A stretch of DNA of 64,000 bases from Kiritimatiellia bacterium (GTDB lineage: Bacteria > Verrucomicrobiota > Kiritimatiellia > UBA8416 > YA12-FULL-48-11): the NCBI GenBank assembly GCA_028716365.1, contig JAQUPZ010000002.1, positions 62,001 to 126,000 on the forward strand. Direction: 5' to 3'. This document shows, piece by piece, positions 19,771 through 28,710 of this stretch. Under the pieces are notes generated by a model. The model saw only the letters and a list, made by a program, of their open reading frames with translations. It was not told the DNA's origin and ran no database searches. Made by a program: the position numbers and the translations under genes. Each line of letters begins with the position of its first letter. Within the stretch, counting starts at the first letter, position 1.

Positions 19771-21300
19771 TTATTTTTCCACCTGTCCGGCGGCAGACTT
19801 CTGGACGGCGTAAAGATATTTCTGGGTAACCACATACAACACACCATTGGCGGCAGTGGCAGTACCGCTTATCGGGCTGTTGAGTTCAATTGCGCTGATC
19901 ACGCGCTTCTCCTTGCTCGCGGCGAATACAACAAACTCGCCGCGCCGCGTACCTATATAAACCTTCCCGTCAGCCGCAAGTGTTGAAGCCCACATTTCCC
20001 CCTGTACATCGTGTGTCCAGTATGGTTTTCCAGTCTCCGCGTCGACACAGTGTATCTTGTGCCCTGAATCGGCAACAAATGCCAATCCGTTATAAATAGC
20101 CGGCGTCGAAAGATTGTGACGAGTTAGTGGATAGGACCATATTTCCGCGGTTTTTGTCACATCGCCGGTCTTCGTTGCATCAATACATTTCAGCCATGAT
20201 TCCCGTTTGCCCCACCAGATATCACCGCCACCTGCCACGTAGATGCGATTCTTGTAAAACACCGGCATCGAATGAATAGTACTCGGACTTTCCTTCCTGT
20301 TGGCAGTAAAGCGGTGGACATTTTCTTTTGCGCCAGTCGGGTCTATGTCGAACCACCATACCTTCTTCAACTTCGCAATTTCATCCGTTGCAGATTTTAC
20401 CGGCTCAAAGGCATAGACGACACCGTTGGGAGCGGCATAAAAAATCAGTTTTCGACCGTTGACCTCTCCAAGTGCCGGAGACGACCATGTGCAATGAAAA
20501 ACATTTGGACCAAAATGTTCATCATCCCGCGCAACGATCCGGCCCGTTGTTTTGTCGAGCACGATCAAACAGGGCGCATCAGGTGACGCAATATGCCTGT
20601 GGGTATCATCCACTCCAGTTGACGTGTTGACATAAAGAAACTGACCATCGAGAAGAATTGAACAGTGCGCCGAATCGTGCTGCCGGATTCCGCATTCCTT
20701 GATCAAGTCGAACAGCCAGATAATATCAGCATCAGTCTTGCCGGGTTCAATAGCCTCCTGCCCCGCAGGGACCATCTGCCGCCCTTCACCCTTGAATGGA
20801 CCGTCGTTGCCGTTCACCATGCCGTTTATATCAAGACACATCACCTCGGCATGACTGGTGACAATATAAACCTTATCGCCTTCAATCGTTGCCGGCGAAC
20901 ATATACCAGAACCTGTCCAGTCCCAATAAACGCTTGTAGTAATTTTAGGAACCACCAGTTGCCAGCAGAAACTCCCGTCTTTCTCATCAAAACACATCAG
21001 GACTCCGCGATCACCCTTCTGGCGGGAATCACGGGGATAACCATTATTGGTGCCGATGAACACCTTCCTCTGGGCCACCATTGGCGTCCCGTGCGTTTCG
21101 TAGCCAAGTTGCGCTGACCATTTGATGTTTTTTCCTGTAACCGGATCGAAATCTTCAGGCAGGTTTTTCTCGTCTGACACCATATTCCGGGAAAATTTCT
21201 CTCCCCATTGTGTCTGGTCACCTGCGATCACAATAGCAGTAATACTCAATAGGCAGAAGAACCTGAGGATCGCTGATTTCTGCGCGGAAATACTGATCAT
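19771..21300 (-). CDS. Secreted PQQ-like beta-propeller protein
   Basis: About 509 residues from the ATG at 21300, which gives a good signal peptide (hydrophobic ILRFFCLLSITAIVIA). A GTG at 21363 is an alternative. The mature protein is made of repeated propeller blades of the PQQ/outer-membrane-assembly type, seen as repeated W-x-Q-L/hydrophobic strands and G-x-V/L-x-C-x-D turns (GVLMCFDEKDGSFCWQL, KIHCVDAETGKPYWTH, GEMWASTLAADGKVYIGT). Such proteins are common in planctomycetes and related bacteria as periplasmic sensors or scaffolds. No quinoprotein dehydrogenase metal/PQQ residues were identified, so enzyme activity is not claimed. It is followed on the same strand by the small ORF and the putative glycosidase. 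Confidence 0.82.
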   Translation of the reverse strand: MISISAQKSAILRFFCLLSITAIVIAGDQTQWGEKFSRNMVSDEKNLPEDFDPVTGKNIKWSAQLGYETHGTPMVAQRKVFIGTNNGYPRDSRQKGDRGVLMCFDEKDGSFCWQLVVPKITTSVYWDWTGSGICSPATIEGDKVYIVTSHAEVMCLDINGMVNGNDGPFKGEGRQMVPAGQEAIEPGKTDADIIWLFDLIKECGIRQHDSAHCSILLDGQFLYVNTSTGVDDTHRHIASPDAPCLIVLDKTTGRIVARDDEHFGPNVFHCTWSSPALGEVNGRKLIFYAAPNGVVYAFEPVKSATDEIAKLKKVWWFDIDPTGAKENVHRFTANRKESPSTIHSMPVFYKNRIYVAGGGDIWWGKRESWLKCIDATKTGDVTKTAEIWSYPLTRHNLSTPAIYNGLAFVADSGHKIHCVDAETGKPYWTHDVQGEMWASTLAADGKVYIGTRRGEFVVFAASKEKRVISAIELNSPISGTATAANGVLYVVTQKYLYAVQKSAAGQVEK

Positions 21301-21378
21301 GTGACTATTCTTCAGAATCCCGATTTTCTTGCAAGATTCTTTTGCGGCCTTCATGGTCTGCACTGGAAAAACTGGAAG

Positions 21379-22512
21379 TTAAACTTTAATGAATGATTTT
21401 TTGCGGTACATCCAGAGCATAATCAGCCAGATCACGGCAAAAGCCGCCAACGTCTGGATGAAGTTACTCCATGGTCCACTGACCAATTTAATCAGGCCGC
21501 CGACAAAGACATTCCCGATCAGGCGGAAATCAAACAGGTGCGCGGCCATATACACCGCGATCGAGTTGCTTCCAATCACCACGAAGAAAAATGCCCACTT
21601 CCGGAAACCCCATACATCAACGATAAGGTAAAATAACAACAAAAGCCCGAAGCCAACTGCCCCCACGAAAAGTACCCACGAACCTGTAGTTATCGCGACA
21701 AGCATGGGATACGAATAACTCCAGGCAAAACTTAAAACCAGACACCCCAAAGACACACCTGCGAGCCATTTAAGTTTTTCCATGGGACTTCGCATGGATT
21801 TCAGCAGATTTCCAGCCATCGCACCCAGCAGAACAATACAACTGGAAGAAAGCGGCAAACTGATAACCCACGTGAAGGACCACTTCACTGGACGTAACTC
21901 GCCGAGGACAATGTCGTCGATATAGCGTGGCAGATTCACCTTGGGCGTCAGAACACCAGCTTCGTAACCGGGCACAGGTACCAGGGCAATCAACGCCCAG
22001 TAACCCAGCAACAGCGTAACCAGCGCCACCAACTGTCCACGGACATTGAAGTTCAGGATAATCAGCGAGGTAACAAGGTAACCTATCGCGATCTCTTCAA
22101 GAACATTGTTGACGAGATAGAACTTCGACGGATCAAGCGCGAGCAAATGCCCGCCTGCGACTGTCCCCAGGAAAAACAGGATCATCACCCGCTGAAAGAT
22201 GTGGAAATACAGTTTTTGTTTACTGTCGCCCAGGCTGAGACGCTTGCCGAACGAATACGGCATGGCAACGCCGACGACAAAAATAAAAAGCGGCCTGATC
22301 AGGTCCTTGATATGAACCACGTCACCCCATTGGGAATACTGCAACTGGTGATAGAGAGTTTTGGCCCATGGTTGATCAAACAGGGCAAAGAACGCACTGA
22401 GAATTCCAGCATGACCGATTTCCCCGCCACCAAGCAACAGGAACATGACAAAGCCGCGCATGGTATCAAGCGATACCAGTCTTTGCTGTGCCTTATTTTC
22501 TTCTGCCGCCAT
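21379..22512 (-). CDS. DUF5009 / heparan-glucosaminide acetyltransferase-like membrane protein
   Basis: 377 residues from the ATG at 22512, preceded by CGGAGG; the TTG at 22575 is less likely. About ten hydrophobic helices. The N terminus carries RLVSLDTMRGFVMFLLL, the conserved 'LDxxRG' start of the NagX/HGSNAT-like acyltransferase family, with a conserved RPLFIFVVGVAMPYSF helix. Relatives transfer acetyl groups onto terminal glucosamine residues across the membrane. In a neighbourhood with hexosaminidase and secreted glycosidases, a glycan-modifying role is plausible (inference). The gene is 78 bases upstream of the PQQ-propeller start on the same strand. Confidence 0.82.
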   Translation of the reverse strand: MAAEENKAQQRLVSLDTMRGFVMFLLLGGGEIGHAGILSAFFALFDQPWAKTLYHQLQYSQWGDVVHIKDLIRPLFIFVVGVAMPYSFGKRLSLGDSKQKLYFHIFQRVMILFFLGTVAGGHLLALDPSKFYLVNNVLEEIAIGYLVTSLIILNFNVRGQLVALVTLLLGYWALIALVPVPGYEAGVLTPKVNLPRYIDDIVLGELRPVKWSFTWVISLPLSSSCIVLLGAMAGNLLKSMRSPMEKLKWLAGVSLGCLVLSFAWSYSYPMLVAITTGSWVLFVGAVGFGLLLLFYLIVDVWGFRKWAFFFVVIGSNSIAVYMAAHLFDFRLIGNVFVGGLIKLVSGPWSNFIQTLAAFAVIWLIMLWMYRKKSFIKV

Positions 22513-22662
22513 AAAACCTCCGGGAAAACATTCAGGATAAATTGATTTATCCTGCTCTAATTTTGCCGCCGACAACCTTTTCTCTTAGAATACCCGCCTG
22601 CGTCAATCCCTATTTTTATTTTCCATGCCTGACACTTGAAGCCGGACAATTCAACAACATCC

Positions 22663-23169
22663 TTACTTCTTAAGAGCTGTCCCAATTAAAGCCTTCAATC
22701 TGGTCAGTGCCGTTTCTTCATGTTGCCGCCTTCTCATGAGATCGGCTTCGGGCAGATTTGTCTTTGCTGCAGAGAATGACAATCTGATGTCAGGGAATTC
22801 CCGTTGGAACAGGAACTGTGCCCGGGGAACATGAAAGTCAGAAGTAACAACAATCAAACTGGTTATCCCGTGGCGTTCAACTATCGGCTTGACTAGTGCG
22901 GCGTCCTGGATCGTGTTTGTACTTTCGGCGCACTCAAGAATTTGCCTCTCGGGAACGCCATGTGCGATCAGGTATTGTCGAATGTAATGGCCATGCGGTT
23001 TGTCCGTGGTGTTAAAGTGGTCCCCCCATCCCCCTGTTGGTATTATGCAGGCGTCAGGATGCCGCGAATACTCGGTCAACGCCTGTTGGCATCGCTCAAT
23101 GGCAATGGTGGAAAGATTTCCCCCGGAGTCATTGGGTGATCCCAGGACAACGATGGCTGGTTTGTCCAT
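22663..23169 (-). CDS. YdcF-like (DUF218) family protein
   Basis: 168 residues. DUF218 hallmarks are visible: IVVLGSPND at the first strand, IPTGGWGDH, the ESTNTIQDA motif (family consensus E-x-S-x-N-T) and LIVVTSDFHVPRAQFLF. The family includes E. coli YdcF, which binds SAM, and SanA/ElyC, implicated in envelope integrity. Unlike ElyC and SanA, no membrane helix precedes the domain here. It is downstream, on the same strand, of a small membrane protein gene (33 bases apart), so co-transcription is likely. Confidence 0.8.
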   Translation of the reverse strand: MDKPAIVVLGSPNDSGGNLSTIAIERCQQALTEYSRHPDACIIPTGGWGDHFNTTDKPHGHYIRQYLIAHGVPERQILECAESTNTIQDAALVKPIVERHGITSLIVVTSDFHVPRAQFLFQREFPDIRLSFSAAKTNLPEADLMRRRQHEETALTRLKALIGTALKK

Positions 23170-23201
23170 TTTCCCTTCCCTTATAACGTTTTATCAGACT
23201 C

Positions 23202-23873
23202 CTAGTTTATTTTAAAAGACTTCAATATCTTCCAGTATTCCGCTTTCAATCCCTCAAACAACTCCTGGGGACACGAAAATGTCAACTGAAACAGGTTGTT
23301 GCTTTTTCTAAACAGGACAGTGATCACCCTGGCTGAAACATCATTCCTGGTAATACTGCAGTCAACCCTGACGGCCTCTGATTCATTGATACTGATCTTG
23401 CGGCGATCGTTCAGTTTGAATACGGGATTCTTTTTCTGCAGGGCCACCAGAACATTGTTCATGATGGTGTCAAGACCTGCCGGGTCCTGCATCTTGACAA
23501 CGAGAAAGACAGAATAATCTTTGGTTGCAGTCAGCGAAAGTCCACCCGACTGGGATAAGATATACTTATATCCGGAAGGGATAAGGATCTGGTATCCGTC
23601 TTTGGATGAGAATTTAAAATCTTTGGTAACGGTTTTCCCTGAGTTCTGAATTGTCTTTTCGACAGATTCCCGCGACGGAAGTCGAGACGCCGCATGTTTA
23701 TGATACGTCATTCCGAATTCAATAACGCTGTAAAGAATCATCAAGACGCATCCGGCCAGGACCCATTTTTTCCTGTGAAATTTCGATTCGGGTTTGAAAT
23801 AATACCGTAACAGCAGGACTGCCGCCAGGATCAGGATTCCACTATCAATAAATTGTGCAATCAGGTTTGTCAT
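23202..23873 (-). CDS. Two-helix membrane protein of unknown function
   Basis: 223 residues. Two N-terminal hydrophobic segments (LIAQFIDSGILILAAVLLL and WVLAGCVLMILYSVIEF) are followed by a soluble alpha/beta domain of about 150 residues (TKDFKFSSKDGYQILIPSGYKYIL ... VTVLFRKSNNLFQLTFSC). The soluble part resembles the small PsbP/Mog1-like lipoprotein domains that compare exponentially loaded proteins, but I do not assign it. It is followed closely by the YdcF-like gene on the same strand. Confidence 0.65.
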   Translation of the reverse strand: MTNLIAQFIDSGILILAAVLLLRYYFKPESKFHRKKWVLAGCVLMILYSVIEFGMTYHKHAASRLPSRESVEKTIQNSGKTVTKDFKFSSKDGYQILIPSGYKYILSQSGGLSLTATKDYSVFLVVKMQDPAGLDTIMNNVLVALQKKNPVFKLNDRRKISINESEAVRVDCSITRNDVSARVITVLFRKSNNLFQLTFSCPQELFEGLKAEYWKILKSFKIN

Positions 23874-23964
23874 GAGTTCCCCCTTACTTCAGGTACAGGA
23901 AATCTACCACCCAAAAAACACCTGAAACAACATTCCATCCTTATTGGTAAATATATTTTCCAAC

Positions 23965-26541
23965 TCACTCCAGATATGGTTTCAATTGAATAAAGTTGAT
24001 GATCAGTTCTTCGCCTGGCATGGCCTTTTCATCGCTGAAGGCGACAACTTGAGTAGAAGACCTGGCGCGGAAAATAATGCGGTTGAGGTTGATCTTACCG
24101 ACTTTGTCGTTGGGGCCATGATAATCGTTTTTACGTTTGTCGACATGGACGAATCCCCTGTCACCAAGAATCTCGGCGCCTGTCAGTTCCGCATTAATTC
24201 CATATTGGCGCGGGTTGAACTTTTTCCCGGCGATATCCTTGCGATCGGCGGTGACGAACTGCAGGCAGTATGCTTTACCAACTTGAAGGCCATTCACGGT
24301 TTGGCTGATCCGGTTCGGTTTGTCAGCCTTCCGGGTCATCACACAAACCGTATCGCCCGCGTTGCCGCTACCCCAGCGGCCCTGGCTGTTCTTGCCATAG
24401 CCGGCGATTGTGTCCTTGCTGATGGAACCTTCGGCAGCTGGCGACAGGACCCAGCCATTCAGACCGTTCGTAAAATCGCAATTCACCAGGAAACCTGGAT
24501 TGTACTTGAAACCATAACGGGCGGACAGCATGTCCTTGTTGCCTTCGACCGCATAATGGCGCATGAGCTTGAATGACCAGCGCGCCAGTTCTTCGTCGCC
24601 GTAGTACGTGCCCCAGTAACCCGTGGTGGCAAGACCTGCAAAATCCGGGCTGTTGGCAATCAGATTGACCTGCATGTCCAGGAAATATTTGAAGTCCACC
24701 GCCGGATCGTGCTCCAGGGAGATGATGGGAATCTGGTTGAAATTGCCGAAGATAATACCGGTTCCCGCGGCAGCATTGGGGAAGAAGGCGTTGAAACGGC
24801 GCATGGTTTCACCAACCATGTTATCAAGATAGGCAGCCGCCATTTTCTCGTCGGCCTGCGGATGGCAATAGGCTTCAAACAGCAGACGGCCGCGACCTTT
24901 GGATGCATTGAGCGAGGCGGACATGAAGTCGGTATGAAGGGATGAGATGCCGGGCTTGCCTACAATCCAGGTGTATACCAGGCGGTTTTCGGGGTTACGC
25001 AGCCGCCACAGGGCTTTGGTGTAGTTGTCACTGGTGATATTACCAAAGAACAGTTCGTCGCTGGTGAACCCATCGTATTGCGGCTGGGTCATGCCGGCGT
25101 GTTTCTCCATGCGGGCCTGTATATCGGCGGGATCAGTCACAGGAGCAACGTTAAAATTGGCCAGCCATTTGAGGCCGAGCGCCCTGGCTTCGGTAAGTGC
25201 ATTACCGGGCAGAACACCGCCGTTCAGAGTGGTCACCGCATAGAGGATGTGTTTTTTCATAAAGTCCCAGTCGTAATTGCCGTTTCCCTTGACTTGGGAA
25301 TTTGCGCACGGCGGATAGTCAAAAATCTCGGGGATGGAGCGTACGATCAGGCGCGCATCAGCGGCATTGCCGGTGACGGTGATGCGATGTTTACCCATGG
25401 CAAGTTTGCGAAAAGCTTCACGACGATCCGTGGCGGCTGTGACCACCGTATCCTGCTCATCAATTTTGACTGTCAGTTCCGGCGTTGGCGTATCGGTTAC
25501 AAAAGCCACAAAGACCCAGCCATCGCGGGGATTAACAAAGGTAAATGATTGCGGTGCCGGCCTTTTCTTGACCGGCCGGTTGAGAACTTCGGCAACAAGG
25601 TTATTCAGTTGTTTGATGTTGCCGCAACGTGATCTGCCGAACAACGACCATAACGAGAAATGCTGGCCAATGGAGGGGATGTCTATGATGCTGATGGGAT
25701 ATGCAACCTCAAGAATCGTCTTGCGCGTTTCACGGTGGCGCAGGACAGCTTCCAGCGAATAATCACCGCATGGAAGCCCGGCGAGTTTGACGATAACCTT
25801 TCCGCTTTTTAGCGGAACAGTCTGCTGTGGAATACGGTTTCCACCGGCGGTAATAAGGCATTCGTATGCATCCTGTCCCTGCGGCAGGACACCATAAAAC
25901 TTGAAGGTCAATTCCGGGTTGGAACGGGGAATCCTGTTAAGCAGCGGTTGTAAAGGAATCAGCCTGGGAGTGGCGACAATGGACATCTGCGATGTCGAGC
26001 CTTTGCGGGCGCCTTCGCTCATGGCTTCCAGCTTGACGTCGGCAAAATGGATTTCGCCTGTCAGATCGACAGCAAACATGGCCAGGCCGTACGATTTGTC
26101 TTTGGAGGGGAATAACGTGAAGGTTTTTTCCATGAAGGTCCATTCAGAATCGGCCGGAAAATTTTTTAAGCCGGTATCATTGAACCAGCCGCTGTTGTGG
26201 ATTATCAAACCGCCATTACGGCTATTGAAACCCTTTGTCTTGACGTAGGCACTGAGCTTATAGGTCTCGCCTGCCACCAGGGTCAGGCCCCCCTGGCGTG
26301 CACTCACCGAACCGGGTAAGATTCCATCGTTTTTCAGAACAATCGAAGCCTTTTTGCCACCGGGTCCTCCGGCGCGATGGTAGACCACGTTTTTGGTGGA
26401 GGACGGGTTCCAGAATTCGGGGAAGTCGACTTGTTCCGCGTCAAAGGTGCCGTTCATCAGCAGATTTTCACCTTCGGATACAGCCGCATTCACAGATGAT
26501 GCCAGGATTACGGCACCCAGTAATACAAAGAATCGTTTCAT
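23965..26541 (-). CDS. Large secreted protein with carbohydrate-binding-like ends
   Basis: 858 residues with a signal peptide (MKRFFVLLGAVILASSVNA). Residues about 25-190 form a CBM4/9-like jelly-roll (ENLLMNGTFDAEQVDFPEFW, GETYKLSAYVKTKG). A central region of about 400 residues looks like an alpha/beta domain that may be a degenerate TIM barrel (VNLIANSPDFAGLATTGYWGTYYGDEELARW). A second jelly-roll closes the protein (FLVNCDFTNGLNGWVLSP, ISQTVNGLQVGKAYCLQF). This architecture is frequent among uncharacterised secreted proteins of Lentisphaerae and relatives. A glycoside hydrolase role is plausible but I see no family signature. Good purine-rich site (GGAGAG) before the start. Confidence 0.68.
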   Translation of the reverse strand: MKRFFVLLGAVILASSVNAAVSEGENLLMNGTFDAEQVDFPEFWNPSSTKNVVYHRAGGPGGKKASIVLKNDGILPGSVSARQGGLTLVAGETYKLSAYVKTKGFNSRNGGLIIHNSGWFNDTGLKNFPADSEWTFMEKTFTLFPSKDKSYGLAMFAVDLTGEIHFADVKLEAMSEGARKGSTSQMSIVATPRLIPLQPLLNRIPRSNPELTFKFYGVLPQGQDAYECLITAGGNRIPQQTVPLKSGKVIVKLAGLPCGDYSLEAVLRHRETRKTILEVAYPISIIDIPSIGQHFSLWSLFGRSRCGNIKQLNNLVAEVLNRPVKKRPAPQSFTFVNPRDGWVFVAFVTDTPTPELTVKIDEQDTVVTAATDRREAFRKLAMGKHRITVTGNAADARLIVRSIPEIFDYPPCANSQVKGNGNYDWDFMKKHILYAVTTLNGGVLPGNALTEARALGLKWLANFNVAPVTDPADIQARMEKHAGMTQPQYDGFTSDELFFGNITSDNYTKALWRLRNPENRLVYTWIVGKPGISSLHTDFMSASLNASKGRGRLLFEAYCHPQADEKMAAAYLDNMVGETMRRFNAFFPNAAAGTGIIFGNFNQIPIISLEHDPAVDFKYFLDMQVNLIANSPDFAGLATTGYWGTYYGDEELARWSFKLMRHYAVEGNKDMLSARYGFKYNPGFLVNCDFTNGLNGWVLSPAAEGSISKDTIAGYGKNSQGRWGSGNAGDTVCVMTRKADKPNRISQTVNGLQVGKAYCLQFVTADRKDIAGKKFNPRQYGINAELTGAEILGDRGFVHVDKRKNDYHGPNDKVGKINLNRIIFRARSSTQVVAFSDEKAMPGEELIINFIQLKPYLE

Positions 26542-26669
26542 CTTTTTCTCTCCTTAATGCTGCACAACTTAAAAAGTCTCAATGCTGATCCGGATTTATC
26601 GCAAGCGGTTTTCGGTTAGCCTGCTTATTGCCCAACACAGCCTTCGAGGCCGCAATCAGAAAGAATTTC

Positions 26670-26704
26670 GACAGAATTAACAGAATGTTCAAAATAATTC
26701 TGTC
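26670..26704. terminator. Hairpin, possible weak terminator after the small-protein operon
   Basis: GACAGAATT at 26670-26678 pairs perfectly with AATTCTGTC at 26696-26704 across a 17-base loop. It lies about 100 bases past the end of the two tiny minus-strand genes and before the CBM-protein gene. The flanking T/A runs are short on both sides. Confidence 0.35.
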
Positions 26705-26800
26705 AAAAATCTTCTCAGGGACGAGTATTCATCAAGGTTACGGTCGTAGTCGGAACATATGCCGATTTGAGTACTCCGTAAATACCCGAAGCAATTATCT

Positions 26801-26917
26801 CTAAAGAGGCTGTCTTTTCTGCTGTTGTTGCTCCTGCTTCCGTCTAGCCTCTTCGTTCTGCTTGTTGACTTTCTGTTCCAGCTTCTTGTTCTTGTCCTTT
26901 TTGCCTGTATCACCCAT
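26801..26917 (-). CDS. Tiny highly charged protein (38 aa)
   Basis: A 38-residue frame starting MGDTGKKDKNKKLEQK and ending QQQKRQPL, nearly all Lys, Glu, Gln, Arg and Asn, predicted as one charged helix. Start choice is supported by a textbook AGGAGG seven bases before the ATG. It follows another tiny basic protein gene by 19 bases on the same strand. Very short proteins beginning MGD-x-G-K-K-D-K occur widely in bacteria as uncharacterised proteins. It was too short for a usual ORF cutoff. No function is known to me. Confidence 0.7.
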   Translation of the reverse strand: MGDTGKKDKNKKLEQKVNKQNEEARRKQEQQQQKRQPL

Positions 26918-26936
26918 GACCAGCCTCCTTTTTTTC

Positions 26937-27062
26937 TTACTGTCCTGGTACAGCAAATGGCTGAGGCATGTTCCTTTTTTCTCTCTTTGCCTGCCGTTTT
27001 TCCAGCAATGTTTTCTTAGGCAATTTTTTCTGGTCTCGTTTTACATCGTGTGACTTAGACAT
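26937..27062 (-). CDS. Tiny basic protein (41 aa), first gene of a two-gene unit
   Basis: A 41-residue frame starting MSKSHDVKRDQKKLPK and continuing with Lys/Arg-rich sequence to a PFAVPGQ end. GGGGAGG lies eight bases before the ATG. The next tiny gene begins 19 bases after its stop with its own strong ribosome-binding site. Short proteins of the form M-x-x-S-H-D-V-K-K are a recurrent uncharacterised bacterial type. Strong sites on both genes argue they are really translated. Possible nucleic-acid or ribosome association is speculation from charge alone. Confidence 0.7.
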   Translation of the reverse strand: MSKSHDVKRDQKKLPKKTLLEKRQAKREKRNMPQPFAVPGQ

Positions 27063-27172
27063 GTGACTTACCTCCCCTTGTTAATGTTCAAATAACCTTG
27101 AATATAATTATGCCGATTTATCGACAATGTCAAAGGTGGATTATGACGTCATTCATTTCGAAGCACTGAAAC

Positions 27173-27208
27173 CTTACTTACACCCGGACCAGGGTTAGGT
27201 TATAAGAA
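27173..27208 (+). repeat. Promoter-like repeat shared with the histone gene promoter
   Basis: The sequence CTTACTT-N13-GGTTAGGTTATAA recurs at 50281-50313, where it forms the likely promoter of the histone gene. Here it also has a TTACAC / TATAAG pair with 17-base spacing but no plus-strand gene follows; it points into the antisense side of the ceramidase-like gene. Confidence 0.5.
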
Positions 27209-27223
27209 ACTGCTTCATTGACA

Positions 27224-28630
27224 TTATTGTACAACTTGTTTCACTCCGGCTTTTACCGCCAGTTTTTCAAATTCTTTCAGTATTTTTGTCTGAATATCCG
27301 GTTCCCATTTGCTCGGCATTCCATATACCTTTTGCGATGTATCTCCTTCATATCCGCCTTCTGCAAGTACGGTTTCGGAGGGTACATAGGACATTACATC
27401 GTTTGCATACCCCATCACAAATATATCAGGACCGAAAAGTTTTTTAAGTTCTATGGCATATTGAATTACAAGTTCACCGCCAAGCGTCATAATCGGCTGG
27501 TCTCCAAGCTTCACAATCTGGACCGGGTAAGGATAAGAGCTGAGCAGTGTTCCATTTTTTCTTAGAATGGCGAGCTGACTGACCGCCCAGCGTTGTTGAT
27601 AGCCTTTGGCTTCTTTTTCCATCTTCATCAATTCCTCTTTTGTTGGAGGAGTTGAAAGTTTCAGTTGAATTTCTGAATAAGCTGTTGAGATTAAAGGAGC
27701 AAGTTTCCTCATGTCTTCATTCAGTACCCTGTCGACTGCGGCTGCCAGTTCACGTCCGTATTGCTGTGCAAGCTGGACCGTTTTGCGCGGTAACGGATTC
27801 TGGTCTGCACCGGCGCCCTGGAAAAACATGGCTGTGGTACCCGGATGCAATTTTTCAAGTTCAATCTGGGCAAATCCGGGATAATCACCCGAAAACTGGT
27901 AAATACCAAGCACAGTGGCATGGCAGGCATATCCGAAAACAACAGCCATCAGGTTACTTGATGCATCAACCACTTTCAAAACAGGAACTGAATATTCATT
28001 TGGACCGTTCAAATCTGTCTGTTTACTCAATGTTGCTTCTTTGTTATTGCGCCTGTTCACCTGAAAGCGGGTAACTCCATTTTGCGAATAGAGCTGGGCA
28101 GGAACCATTGAACGGACAGCATCTCCGGCCAATGCGACCATCTTTTTCTCAAGATTACTCGAATATTTCCGTACAACTTCTATCTGTTTTGTATCAAGCG
28201 GGTAGATATCGAAAAGAGCATCCATAAGAACAGGACCTGTATGTGTATGTGAACTGCTTAGAATGATCTGGGATCTGGTCAGGCCGTATTTATCAGCTAT
28301 CTGGTCCCTGATGTAATTTGACATTTTCCCTGGAATACCCAGCAGGTCTGTTGTTACAAGTATAACTTTTTCCCCATTTGCATCTTCAATGGCCAGCGCT
28401 TTTGCCCAAAGATCAACCAGTGTTCCTTCGGAAGGATGATTACGAGAGCCATACCCTGCCATCCATATGGGTTCATCAGGAGTAATAACCGCACGGGCCA
28501 CCCCGGCTTTCCAGCCCTTAGTGTTACCCTGTTGATCAGCACCTGCTGCATTAAGAGAGATAAAGGTCAGGAAGGTGGAAAAAACTGTAAACAAGACTGC
28601 TTTTTTGACATGGGCAGAAACCATAATCAT
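27224..28630 (-). CDS. Secreted neutral/alkaline ceramidase-like hydrolase
   Basis: 468 residues with a signal peptide (hydrophobic VLFTVFSTFLTFISLNAAG). Matches the N-terminal catalytic domain of neutral/alkaline non-lysosomal ceramidases: KAGVARAVITPDEPIWMAGYGSR near the start of the mature part, LVTTDLLGIP, the zinc-binding ILSSSHTHTGPVL and the later FGYACHATVLG with its His. The domain is widespread in planctomycetes and relatives, where substrates are usually unknown; many members probably hydrolyse amide bonds in other lipids or sugars. The C-terminal immunoglobulin-like domain of true ceramidases is absent. The start has GAGG just upstream. Confidence 0.85.
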   Translation of the reverse strand: MIMVSAHVKKAVLFTVFSTFLTFISLNAAGADQQGNTKGWKAGVARAVITPDEPIWMAGYGSRNHPSEGTLVDLWAKALAIEDANGEKVILVTTDLLGIPGKMSNYIRDQIADKYGLTRSQIILSSSHTHTGPVLMDALFDIYPLDTKQIEVVRKYSSNLEKKMVALAGDAVRSMVPAQLYSQNGVTRFQVNRRNNKEATLSKQTDLNGPNEYSVPVLKVVDASSNLMAVVFGYACHATVLGIYQFSGDYPGFAQIELEKLHPGTTAMFFQGAGADQNPLPRKTVQLAQQYGRELAAAVDRVLNEDMRKLAPLISTAYSEIQLKLSTPPTKEELMKMEKEAKGYQQRWAVSQLAILRKNGTLLSSYPYPVQIVKLGDQPIMTLGGELVIQYAIELKKLFGPDIFVMGYANDVMSYVPSETVLAEGGYEGDTSQKVYGMPSKWEPDIQTKILKEFEKLAVKAGVKQVVQ

Positions 28631-28710
28631 TATTACCTCACTTTCACCGTTCAGTATTTACACGAATTGTTGACAACAAATTCTTTTTTGAAAAGAGAAA
28701 TTTGATGTTT

